From Bordetella parapertussis (lineage in GTDB: Bacteria; Pseudomonadota; Gammaproteobacteria; Burkholderiales; Burkholderiaceae_B), in NCBI GenBank assembly GCA_945895265.1, contig CAMDEF010000028.1, positions 1 through 48,965 on the forward strand: DNA of 48,965 nucleotides, given 5' to 3'. The notes beneath the pieces were generated by a model. It was given only the letters and a program-made list of their open reading frames with translations. It ran no database searches and was not told the origin of the DNA. Made by a program: the position numbers and the translations under genes. The first letter of the stretch is position 1; each line of letters begins with the position of its first letter. Below, in pieces: positions 35,713-42,510 of the stretch.

Positions 35713-36696
35713 ATGCACACAATCCGTCTGTTAGCACCGCTTGCCCTGGCCCTTACCGTACAACTCAGTGTTGGTGTTGTCACTGCGCAAGCACAAGAGT
35801 TTCCATCACGCAGCTTGCAAGTCATTGTTCCGTTTACACCAGGCGGGCCAACTGACGCTATCGCACGCGTGGTTGGCCGCGAACTAAGCCGACTCACTGG
35901 GCAGCCCGCGGTTGTCGAGAACCGACCCGGCGCGGGCGGTAATGTCGGCAGCGCACAGGTGGCTCGCGCTGAACCTGATGGGTACACAATGATTGTGAAC
36001 GGTGGTTTAACGCACACGTTAAACCCTCAAATCTTTGCCAAAACCAGCGGCTATACACTCAAAGACTTTACAGCCGTTGCGGCCTTTGCAAAAAGCCCCA
36101 TGGTACTCACGGTGAACCCTGATTTAGGTGTCAACGACGTGCAGCAACTTATCGCCCTCGCAAAGTCAAAACCCGGTGGTTTGTCGTTTGCCTCGGGTGG
36201 CCAGGCGAGTAACCCGCATATGGCTGCTGAATTGTTTAGAGACAGCACGCAAACGAACATGCTACATATTCCCTACAAAGGGACAGCTGACTCGGTGAAG
36301 GATATCGTCAGTGGGCGCGTACAAGTCGGCTTCTACAGCCCCCAGGTGGCAGAGCCCTTGGTTCAAGCCGGGCGACTTAAAGCCTTAGGCGTCACCTCAA
36401 CTACGCGCATTAAAGGTTTAAACAATATCCCGACGATCGCCGAGCAAGGGGTCAAAGATTTTGTGTTTGAATCTTGGTACATCATTCTGGTGCCAGCCAA
36501 AACACCGACACAAGTCGTCAACAAACTGAATCAGTTGATCAACCAAGCCTTAGACACTCCCGAGACCCAGAAAGCTTTCTCTACTATTGGTCTGGACGTG
36601 ATTCATGCCACACCCGCGCAGACCGAGGCAAGGATCACCGCTGAACAAAATAAATGGGGCGAGCTTGTTAAAAAAATCGGCTTACAACTCGACTGA
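35713..36696 (+). CDS. Bug/TctC family periplasmic solute receptor
   Basis: Third Bug-type receptor, 327 residues. Signal peptide ends at VTAQAQEF (near residue 27). The pattern continues FPSRSLQVIVPFTPGGPTDA, GQPAVVENRPGAGGN, AEPDGYTMIVN, and ...LHIPYKGTADSVKDIVSGRV, all typical. It follows the TauD-type dioxygenase by 34 bases and likely belongs to its transcript. The next gene, another Bug receptor, is separated by 216 bases. Confidence 0.94.
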   Translation: MHTIRLLAPLALALTVQLSVGVVTAQAQEFPSRSLQVIVPFTPGGPTDAIARVVGRELSRLTGQPAVVENRPGAGGNVGSAQVARAEPDGYTMIVNGGLTHTLNPQIFAKTSGYTLKDFTAVAAFAKSPMVLTVNPDLGVNDVQQLIALAKSKPGGLSFASGGQASNPHMAAELFRDSTQTNMLHIPYKGTADSVKDIVSGRVQVGFYSPQVAEPLVQAGRLKALGVTSTTRIKGLNNIPTIAEQGVKDFVFESWYIILVPAKTPTQVVNKLNQLINQALDTPETQKAFSTIGLDVIHATPAQTEARITAEQNKWGELVKKIGLQLD

Positions 36697-36912
36697 GCTG
36701 CGCATCCGCGACCGCTAAGCCTTGCCGCAAAGCGGGCCAACCAACACTGGGGGGCCCTTTGACCAGACGCAAGCCAGCCCAACTCAGTGAATCGCCACCG
36801 TACCGGTCGCTTCTGATACAGTATGCAGAAGTATCACGATCAGTTTCAAAAGGAAACAAGCCGCCTATACGGCGCCGCACTGCACATAACAAGAATTGAG
36901 AGGTCCGCCACG

Positions 36913-37923
36913 ATGAGCCGCCCCAGAATCATTTGCACTGTTTTTTTATTCACACTTGCGTTAAGCCTAGCGTCAGTAGCAGGCGCTCAACAACAGCCGT
37001 CGTCGCGGCCTGTCATTGACGCAACGTCTGCTCAAGCGCGTTATCCCAGTAAGCCAATTCGGTTCGTGGTTGGCTTTGCTGCGGGTGGCTCAACCGACAT
37101 GATCTCTAGAATCTTAGGCAAGCGCATGTCCGAGATACTCGGGCAACCAATCACAACAGAAAACAAACCGGGTGCTGATTCTTTAATTGCCTGCGAACTG
37201 GTTGCGCGCGCCGATCCAGACGGCCACACCATTTTGATTACCTCAGGTAGTCACACCATCAATCCGGCAGTGTACCCAGACATGAAAATAGACCCGCTTA
37301 GGGACTTTTCGCCGATCAGTTTGATTGTCGACGGCCCACAGTTTCTGATTGTGAATCCTGCGGTGCCAATCCATAGTGTTGAAGAGTTGATTGCGTTCGC
37401 CAAGAAAAATCCAGGGAGCGTGAATTACGCCACCTCTGCAAGTACGACCTTTCTGCAAATGGCTTTATTTAAGTCGATGGCGGGTATCGAGATGACGTCG
37501 ATCCCTTATAAAGGGGCGGCGCCCGCGGTCATGTCGGTACTCTCAAATGAAACTCAACTGGCGATCACTGGCATCATCAATTCAATCAGTCAAGTCAAAG
37601 CAAACAAAGTACGGGTGTTAGCGGTGACCAGTGAGAAGCGCTTTCCGATGTTTCCTGACATACCGACTGTGTCAGAAAAAAGTGTTCCGGGATATGTCGC
37701 TAGCGTCTGGTACGGGATGTTTGCCCCAGCAAACGTGCCGCCTAAGATTATTGCGACACTTTCAAGCACGTTACACCGGGTTCTGCGCGAGCCCGACGTT
37801 CAGACTCAACTCTTAGAGCTTGGCGTCGACATCGTGACCAATACTCCTGAAGAGTTTGCCACCTTTCTTCAAAAAGACCTCGATAAGTGGGCAAAGGTCG
37901 CTAAAGAAAGTGGTACGAAATGA
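36913..37923 (+). CDS. Bug/TctC family periplasmic solute receptor
   Basis: Fourth Bug-type receptor, 336 residues from the ATG at 36913, which has GAGAGG upstream and opens directly into the signal peptide MSRPRIICTVFLFTLALSL (cut near AGAQQQ). The frame extends 30 codons further upstream without looking coded. Motifs: YPSKPIRFVVGFAAGGSTDM, GQPITTENKPGADS, ADPDGHTILIT, MTSIPYKGAAPAVMS. A stretch between the signal peptide and YPSKPIR (about 20 residues) is longer than usual. It is followed at 37967 by an MFS symporter that starts 43 bases after its stop, so the pair may be co-transcribed. Confidence 0.93.
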   Translation: MSRPRIICTVFLFTLALSLASVAGAQQQPSSRPVIDATSAQARYPSKPIRFVVGFAAGGSTDMISRILGKRMSEILGQPITTENKPGADSLIACELVARADPDGHTILITSGSHTINPAVYPDMKIDPLRDFSPISLIVDGPQFLIVNPAVPIHSVEELIAFAKKNPGSVNYATSASTTFLQMALFKSMAGIEMTSIPYKGAAPAVMSVLSNETQLAITGIINSISQVKANKVRVLAVTSEKRFPMFPDIPTVSEKSVPGYVASVWYGMFAPANVPPKIIATLSSTLHRVLREPDVQTQLLELGVDIVTNTPEEFATFLQKDLDKWAKVAKESGTK

Positions 37924-37966
37924 GCTGAGCTGTGGCTTCAACACCCTTCCCTTGGAGAGATCGACA

Positions 37967-39214
37967 ATGTCAAAACCCACCTCCTTGCGCAACATTTCCT
38001 CGGGCGCGATCGGTAACGCGCTCGAATGGTACGACTTCGCGATTTATGGCTATTTCGCAACTTCGATTGGTCGAATATTTTTCCCAAAAGAGGATCCCAT
38101 CGCGCAAGTCCTAGCCGCGTTTGGAATTTTTGCAATCGGCTATTTGATGCGCCCTGTGGGTGGCATCCTCATTGGCCACATCGGTGATCGCGTGAGCCGA
38201 CAAGCTGCGTTGAGCGTCTCGATTGCCGCAATGGCAGTCCCAACTTTTTTAATTGGCGTCTTGCCTGGCTATGAAACTATTGGGATCGCTGCACCGATCC
38301 TCTTGACGCTTTGCCGGATGTTGCAGGGGTTGTCAGTTGGGGGTGAATACACCACTTCTCTCGTCTTCATGGTTGAAAGTGCGCCTAAAGCTCATCGAGG
38401 CCTGAACGCCGCTCTGGGTTGCTGTGGTGCGCTGCTCGGAATGCTGCTCGGCTCGGCGACCGGGACTGTCTTAGCAACATTCATTGCGCCCGAGAGTCTC
38501 GAGGTGTGGGGCTGGCGCATACCATTTATATTTGGTTTATTTATCGGACTTGCTGGGATATTTCTTCGGCGCCATTCGGAACCAGCACCGAAGCCTACTG
38601 AGGCGAAAAAAAATCCATTGCTCGAAACCGTAAAAAATCATCGCACGGTTATTTTGCAACTTGCAGGATTGGCGTCCTTTAGCGCCGTCTCGTTTTATTT
38701 ATTGTTTGTTTATATTGTGAGCTGGTTAGAGTTGGTCGATAAGATTTCACCTGAAAAATCTTTGTTCATCAACACCCTAAGTATGATTTCACTCATTCCC
38801 ATCCAACTCATCGCGGCGTCTATCTCTGATCGCATCGGACGCAAGCCCGTGCTAATTACAGCCAGTATCGCAGCAATTCTTTTTTCGGTCCCTCTTTTTA
38901 GCGGGATGTATCATCACAGCACGCTAACAATCCACCTGAGTCAGCTCGGCTTTGCGCTCATCATTGGCGCATACCTTGGTGTCATGCCTGCCTTTATGGT
39001 TGAACTACCCTCAGCGCATGTGCGCTCAACCGCGATCGCCCTTGGCTATAACTTAACCGTCGGCATTATCGGCGGGTTCACACCGTTCGCTGCCTCATGG
39101 CTTGTGCATCGTACCCACAACGACATTGCGCCAGCTTATATGATTATGGCCGCTGCCGCGATATCGTTGATCGCAATATTAAGCATGAAAGAAACCCACC
39201 GCAAACCCCTTTAA
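37967..39214 (+). CDS. MFS metabolite:H+ symporter (MHS family)
   Basis: Major facilitator of the metabolite-proton symporter family (ShiA/KgtP/ProP relatives), 415 residues, twelve membrane segments. The family-defining opening GNALEWYDFAIYGYFATSIGRIFFP is present, followed by FAIGYLMRPVGGILIGHIGDR (motif A) and RMLQGLSVGGEYTTSLVFMVE. GGAGAG stands 7 bases before the ATG at 37967; the frame extends upstream into the Bug gene but is not coding there. Substrates of the family are keto acids, dicarboxylates, shikimate and betaines. The role in this block would be proton-driven uptake of an organic acid. Confidence 0.94.
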   Translation: MSKPTSLRNISSGAIGNALEWYDFAIYGYFATSIGRIFFPKEDPIAQVLAAFGIFAIGYLMRPVGGILIGHIGDRVSRQAALSVSIAAMAVPTFLIGVLPGYETIGIAAPILLTLCRMLQGLSVGGEYTTSLVFMVESAPKAHRGLNAALGCCGALLGMLLGSATGTVLATFIAPESLEVWGWRIPFIFGLFIGLAGIFLRRHSEPAPKPTEAKKNPLLETVKNHRTVILQLAGLASFSAVSFYLLFVYIVSWLELVDKISPEKSLFINTLSMISLIPIQLIAASISDRIGRKPVLITASIAAILFSVPLFSGMYHHSTLTIHLSQLGFALIIGAYLGVMPAFMVELPSAHVRSTAIALGYNLTVGIIGGFTPFAASWLVHRTHNDIAPAYMIMAAAAISLIAILSMKETHRKPL

Positions 39215-39365
39215 CCTGTGCCATTTTTTATTAAAAGCCTGTGCTGGAGCACAAAGGCAGGCACAACGCAATCAGAGGCTAGCAAGTGTCTAGCAAATTG
39301 GTAGCGATTCAACCAACCCATTTGGGTTCAAATGACCAATTCAATAACGATCAGCCAAAGATGTT

Positions 39366-40127
39366 TCAAGGTTTGAAAAAGTATTGAAACCCGATGTGGA
39401 CGAGCTCAAGAAAGATAATGGTGACCAAAACTCGGAAAGTCCAGACCTTAGAAATTGGATTAAGGGCAAATCTTGCACCAATAAGGCCACCTAAGACTGC
39501 CCCGATCGCCATTACCCCGCCAATTTCCCAATTGACCTCTCCATTTCTCGCAAACACACCAAGAGCAATTGCAGAGGTTGCAAAAAGTACTAAATTTTTA
39601 TAGGCGTTTGCTTTCACGAGAGGTAGCCGCACAAAAACAATGAGGGCTAATAATAAGTAGGTTGCTCCGTCGAGCACGATTAAACCAAGCCAAAACCCCA
39701 CCAAGAATAAAACAATGATTTCAACAAAACGAAAGCGAGCACCCTGCTCAAACTCTTTTTGTAGGATCTTTTTTAACCCACTAAATAAAAGAACAAAAGC
39801 CAATAAAACGGCAACCGAAATCAAAAACTTGATCTGTTCCTGTTGTAGCGTATCGACAAACGCTGCACCCGCAATACTGCCCAGTACGACAGGAATAAGA
39901 ATTTTGATTGCTATCTGCCAATCAATAACTTTGGCGCGCAAAAATGTAATGGTGGCAATTAGTGCAGCCACAACAACAGGGACGCGATTGGTAGCGTTAG
40001 CAACAATAGGCGTAAGTCCCATAAATACCAATAGCGGCAAAGTAACTGCCGACCCACTCGATGCAACGGTATTTAAAAACCCGCATAAAAAACCACCGAA
40101 AGCTGCAATAACCAGTTCAATTGGCAT
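39366..40127 (-). CDS. TauE/SafE family anion exporter (second)
   Basis: Inner-membrane protein of 253 residues with about eight hydrophobic segments, opening with LVIAAFGGFLCGFLNTVASSGSAVTLPLLVFMG and carrying the second-half AIGAVLGGLIGARFALNPI. It is only distantly similar to the TauE-like protein at 20628. Codon use is more A/T-rich than the neighbours. It is the first complete gene downstream of the three short peptide genes on the same strand, about 430 bases away, but nothing shows that it works with them. It converges with the MHS symporter. Confidence 0.85.
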   Translation of the reverse strand: MPIELVIAAFGGFLCGFLNTVASSGSAVTLPLLVFMGLTPIVANATNRVPVVVAALIATITFLRAKVIDWQIAIKILIPVVLGSIAGAAFVDTLQQEQIKFLISVAVLLAFVLLFSGLKKILQKEFEQGARFRFVEIIVLFLVGFWLGLIVLDGATYLLLALIVFVRLPLVKANAYKNLVLFATSAIALGVFARNGEVNWEIGGVMAIGAVLGGLIGARFALNPISKVWTFRVLVTIIFLELVHIGFQYFFKP

Positions 40128-40555
40128 ATATCTTCACTAGTGTCCGTACATGAACGCTCTAGTTTGCCAAACACTTATTCGCTCTGACTAGAAGGTAAAG
40201 ATTGCACCCGTACACTCGGACTTTGATTGTGGATTTGCAACCAAGGTCCTTGATGGGATTTGCCAACCAGGGTCTTACCTGTTTTGCCATCACTTCATAA
40301 ATGCCTAAGCAATCCTAGATTATTTCACAATAGCCGAAGGTAGCCTGTAAGCCAGCGTTTAGCATGGTCCAGCGCCGCGATTAAGGCGACAGAGAGGCAA
40401 TCGCATTTATCCGAATCAGTATCATGGCGGCACCATGAAAATCGCGACTTTAAAAACACCAAATCATGGGAAAAGTTAGCTTCACCGCTGGTCGCGAGCA
40501 AGACTTCAAATGCCCACCAGGCTAGTACTCAAATGGAGTCGTCGGGCGGTAATAG
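40128..40555. other. Intergenic stretch with relic-like sequence and a direct repeat arm
   Basis: No intact gene is visible. The left arm of the direct repeat (40345-40412) lies here. Read on the minus strand it gives LIRINAIASLSP, stop, SRRW, resembling the frame at 41225-41413, so both may be relics of one duplicated gene. Confidence 0.4.
40345..40412. repeat. Left copy of a ~65-bp imperfect direct repeat flanking the peptide genes
   Basis: Shares CTGYAAGCCAGC, GCCGCGATTRAGGCGACAGA and GCATTTATC with the copy at 41344-41408, in the same orientation, about 1 kb apart; a small gap separates the first two blocks. Confidence 0.65.
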
Positions 40556-40684
40556 CTAAGCAACACAGTGAGTTTGAAGGTTGAGCCAGCTGACTTGTGC
40601 ATAAGCGGTCCCACCACCGGCAGCCTGTTCCAACGCATCATCAGAAACATCCAGTACAACAACTTCTTCACGTTCAATGTTCAT
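40556..40684 (-). CDS. Short double-glycine-leader peptide 1 (putative RiPP/bacteriocin precursor)
   Basis: A 42-residue peptide starting at the ATG 40684 with a TTGGAG ribosome site 6 bases upstream. The leader (residues 1-24) is MNIEREEVVVLDVSDDALEQ followed by AAGG. VSDDALEQAAGG matches the double-glycine secretion-leader consensus LSxxELxxIxGG in spacing. The putative core after GG is GTAYAQVSWLNLQTHCVA with one Cys (C40). The leader is almost identical to those of the two following genes while the core shares nothing with theirs. A longer in-frame TTG start at 40747 would break the leader and is rejected. It is the last of three genes in transcription order. Confidence 0.72.
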   Translation of the reverse strand: MNIEREEVVVLDVSDDALEQAAGGGTAYAQVSWLNLQTHCVA

Positions 40685-40750
40685 AGCAAACTCCAAGGTT
40701 GAATACCCACACCCAAGTCGGCATGGGTTACCGGTCAGCGATAGCACTAG

Positions 40751-40903
40751 CTAACAAGCATTAGCTAACACGCAGCCAGCCAATAGCAATGTTCGCTGAG
40801 AAGCGTAATTGCAATCGAATCCCCCCTGCGCACCACCCGCAGCCTGCTCCAGTGCATCATCAGAGACATCCTGCACAACAACTTCTTCAAGTTCAATGTT
40901 CAT
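40751..40903 (-). CDS. Short double-glycine-leader peptide 2 (putative RiPP/bacteriocin precursor)
   Basis: A 50-residue peptide starting at the ATG 40903 with CTTGGAG just upstream. Its leader MNIELEEVVVQDVSDDALEQ plus AAGG differs from that of peptide 1 at two positions. The 26-residue C-terminal part begins AQGGFDCNYASQ and ends GCVLANAC, with Cys at 31, 44 and 50. It is not similar to the cores of peptides 1 and 3 except that AQGG is shared with peptide 3. Silent changes between the leader regions indicate coding selection. Too short to appear in most gene predictions. Confidence 0.7.
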   Translation of the reverse strand: MNIELEEVVVQDVSDDALEQAAGGAQGGFDCNYASQRTLLLAGCVLANAC

Positions 40904-40942
40904 AGCAGACTCCAAGGTCTAGGGTTACCGGCGCAGCAGGAG

Positions 40943-41077
40943 CTAACACCGCCTGTCCAGCCAGCCAGTAGGGATACAGGCATATTGTAGTAGCCCCCCC
41001 TGCGCACCACCCGCAGCCTGCTCCAGTGCTTCATCAGAGACATCCAGCACAACGACTTCTTCAAGTTCAATATTCAT
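40943..41077 (-). CDS. Short double-glycine-leader peptide 3 (putative RiPP/bacteriocin precursor)
   Basis: A 44-residue peptide, first in transcription order, starting at the ATG 41077 with CTTGGAG upstream. Leader MNIELEEVVVLDVSDEALEQ plus AAGG; the part after GG is AQGGLLQYACIPTGWLDRRC with Cys at 34 and 44. A sigma-70-like promoter at 41157-41185 precedes it by about 75 bases. Leader conservation with a hypervariable, Cys-containing tail is the hallmark of exported bacteriocin or RiPP precursor families. No maturation or export gene is recognisable in the window. Confidence 0.72.
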   Translation of the reverse strand: MNIELEEVVVLDVSDEALEQAAGGAQGGLLQYACIPTGWLDRRC

Positions 41078-41224
41078 CGCAAACTCCAAGGTGAGTTGCC
41101 GGTCAGCAATGGCTAGCGCCTAACGCCAGTTAGTGCATTTTAAGAATGCCTTATGTTTATAAGTCCGCTACTCGATTGGCGTCAATCAGTATTTGCATTA
41201 TTTGTGTGCCGTTGCGAGTATTGG
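41078..41224 (-). other. Leader region of the peptide operon
   Basis: Contains the promoter at 41157-41185 and about 75 bases of untranslated leader. The segment GCTGACCGG before the ribosome site recurs upstream of peptide 1, and a shortened form (CGCCGGTAACCC) occurs before peptide 2, showing that the cassettes arose by duplication including their 5' flank. Confidence 0.5.
41157..41185 (-). promoter_or_regulatory. Sigma-70-type promoter for the short peptide genes
   Basis: On the minus strand TTGACG (41185-41180), 17 bases, then TTATAA (41162-41157). Near-consensus boxes at ideal spacing, placed between the upstream open frame (stop at 41225) and peptide 3. Confidence 0.6.
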
Positions 41225-41413
41225 CTAAACCTTCTGAATCACCCGTAAAAACTTAGATACCTGAGCCATCGCCTCTGGGCTGAGATGCCTTGGTGAGTGC
41301 CAATTTGAACCCCAAGGGAAGCCATCACACACGCTGCATGAACCTGCAAGCCAGCACTTGGCGTGTTGCCGCGATTGAGGCGACAGAGATGCAAGCGCAT
41401 TTATCGAAGCGGA
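41225..41413 (-). pseudogene. Unidentified open frame, probably a gene relic
   Basis: A 62-codon minus-strand frame without an ATG reads INALASLSPQSRQHAKCWLA ... GFPWGSNWHSPRHLSPEAM and ends in QVSKFLRVIQKV and TAG. A GTG at codon 28 could start a 35-residue peptide. The composition looks like protein coding, and the first part is repeated, with a stop, near 40345-40412. I cannot assign a family. It overlaps the right direct repeat arm. Confidence 0.35.
41344..41408. repeat. Right copy of the ~65-bp imperfect direct repeat
   Basis: Counterpart of 40345-40412 in the same orientation; the three short peptide genes lie between the copies. Confidence 0.65.
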
Positions 41414-41510
41414 TTACAAAAGGGTGACGCGAAAATGAAACCCCTTTAAACAGAAATAAAAGAAACACCCAAGAGCCTTACAAATACAGGGCTTGATAGC
41501 CAAGACCCTC

Positions 41511-41551
41511 AAAAACAAAAGGTCTCAGAGCAATTACGCTTAGAGACCTTT
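41511..41551 (-). terminator. Terminator of the tRNA-Lys gene
   Basis: On the minus strand a 9-bp stem AAAGGTCTC / GAGACCTTT around a 16-base loop, followed by TGTTTTTG, starts 10 bases after the tRNA CCA end. Confidence 0.8.
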
Positions 41552-41560
41552 GAATTTACT

Positions 41561-41637
41561 TGGTGGGCTGGGCGAGACTCGAACTCGCGACCAACGGATT
41601 AAAAGTCCGCTGCTCTAACCAACTGAGCTACCAGCCC
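41561..41637 (-). tRNA. tRNA-Lys (anticodon TTT)
   Basis: Full cloverleaf on the minus strand, 77 nt including an encoded CCA. Acceptor GGGCTGG pairs with CCAGCCC, D-arm TAGCTCAGTTGGTTAGAGCA, anticodon stem GCGGA/TCCGT with loop CTTTTAA giving anticodon TTT (Lys), T-arm GCGAGTTCGAGTCTCGC. All arms pair. tRNA genes are common integration sites; the unusual peptide cassette and its direct repeats lie just downstream of the 3' end. Confidence 0.96.
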
Positions 41638-41835
41638 CAAGCCCGCTATTATGACTTTTTACTGTTTTACTGTCAAACACAGAGGGCCCTGTTAGGGAAA
41701 ATGCCCGTTGCTCAACACACTTGGCCACTTTATCATTCTCAAATGCCTAGCTGTTCGAAATCTCACTTTTCTTAAAAGTCCATACAGATCAATGGACTAA
41801 ATTAAGTCACCTTTATTCTAGATTAGGAAGCAGGC

Positions 41836-42504
41836 ATGAGTAAATTGAAACAAATCGCTGTAATCGCCACAACAGGTTTGCTTGGCATGCTAAGTCAAAC
41901 AGCGCAAGCAGAAGCTTGGCAAGGTCCCTGGGTTCACGCTGGAGTTGGCGCCGCCACTTTTATCCCTGGCTTTTCGGGCGGCAAATACACAGGGGCCTAT
42001 CCTTACGATGCGACAAAAAAAGACATCAATACGGTCATTGGTAGCATCTCTGCAGGCTACACGCTTGCAATCTCTGGCCCTTGGAGCCTCGGCCTCGCCG
42101 CGACAATCTCCCCCGGCACCAGCCCCTCGGCTGACTATGCTGTTTTAATCAGCACCCCTCGCGGCACAACCACCGGCCCTGGCACGTATAACGTGGCCAA
42201 TATCTACAGCATCACGCTTCAACCAGGTTACGCGATTGACAAAGAGAAACTCATTTACGCCAAAGTTGGTTATACAGGCGCCACTGCAAACACCGACTCA
42301 GAATCCTTTGGCAAGGCCTCAAGCACCCTAAGCGGCTACGCCTTAGGGCTTGGTTACAAGCAAGTCATCTCGGGTAGCCTGTACGGCTATGCTGAGTTCA
42401 ATTATGCCAACTACAGCAACGTCACCGTCCCGTACGCGCAACTGAGCGGCACCGTGAATGCAACAGGGATGGATGTCATGGTCGGTGTGGGCTGGAGGTT
42501 CTAA
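41836..42504 (+). CDS. Outer-membrane beta-barrel protein
   Basis: A 222-residue protein with a signal peptide (GLLGMLSQTAQAEAW, cut near residue 25) and alternating amphipathic strands rich in Gly, Tyr and Ser, ending in the aromatic C-terminal signature VGVGWRF that the BAM machinery recognises. The size suggests an eight-stranded barrel of the OmpA/OmpX-like 'outer membrane beta-barrel' type rather than a trimeric porin. It starts at the ATG 41836 with AGGAAG upstream. It stands alone and converges with the thiolase gene; the coding ends are 6 bases apart. Role unknown. Confidence 0.85.
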   Translation: MSKLKQIAVIATTGLLGMLSQTAQAEAWQGPWVHAGVGAATFIPGFSGGKYTGAYPYDATKKDINTVIGSISAGYTLAISGPWSLGLAATISPGTSPSADYAVLISTPRGTTTGPGTYNVANIYSITLQPGYAIDKEKLIYAKVGYTGATANTDSESFGKASSTLSGYALGLGYKQVISGSLYGYAEFNYANYSNVTVPYAQLSGTVNATGMDVMVGVGWRF

Positions 42505-42510
42505 GCAAGC

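Noticed and set aside
36734..36760. Hairpin GGGCC/GGCCC with TTT after the third Bug receptor as a terminator
   Set aside because: A five-base stem and three T are too weak to call.
39715..40140. 141-residue plus-strand frame opposite the second TauE-type gene
   Set aside because: It is the antisense shadow of a membrane protein gene; its Lys/Thr/Asn-rich composition is what such shadows give.
40685..40747. Upstream extension of short peptide 1 (frame open to a TTG at 40747)
   Set aside because: The added 21 residues are absent from the two sister peptides, and the ribosome site and leader alignment both point to the ATG at 40684.
40345..41408. CRISPR array around the repeated blocks
   Set aside because: Repeats are few, imperfect, unevenly spaced and contain coding frames; there is no regular repeat-spacer pattern and no cas gene.
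41561..41637. tRNA-Lys 3' end duplicated as an attachment site
   Set aside because: I looked for a second copy of the T-arm/acceptor sequence in the window and saw none; an att site may exist outside.
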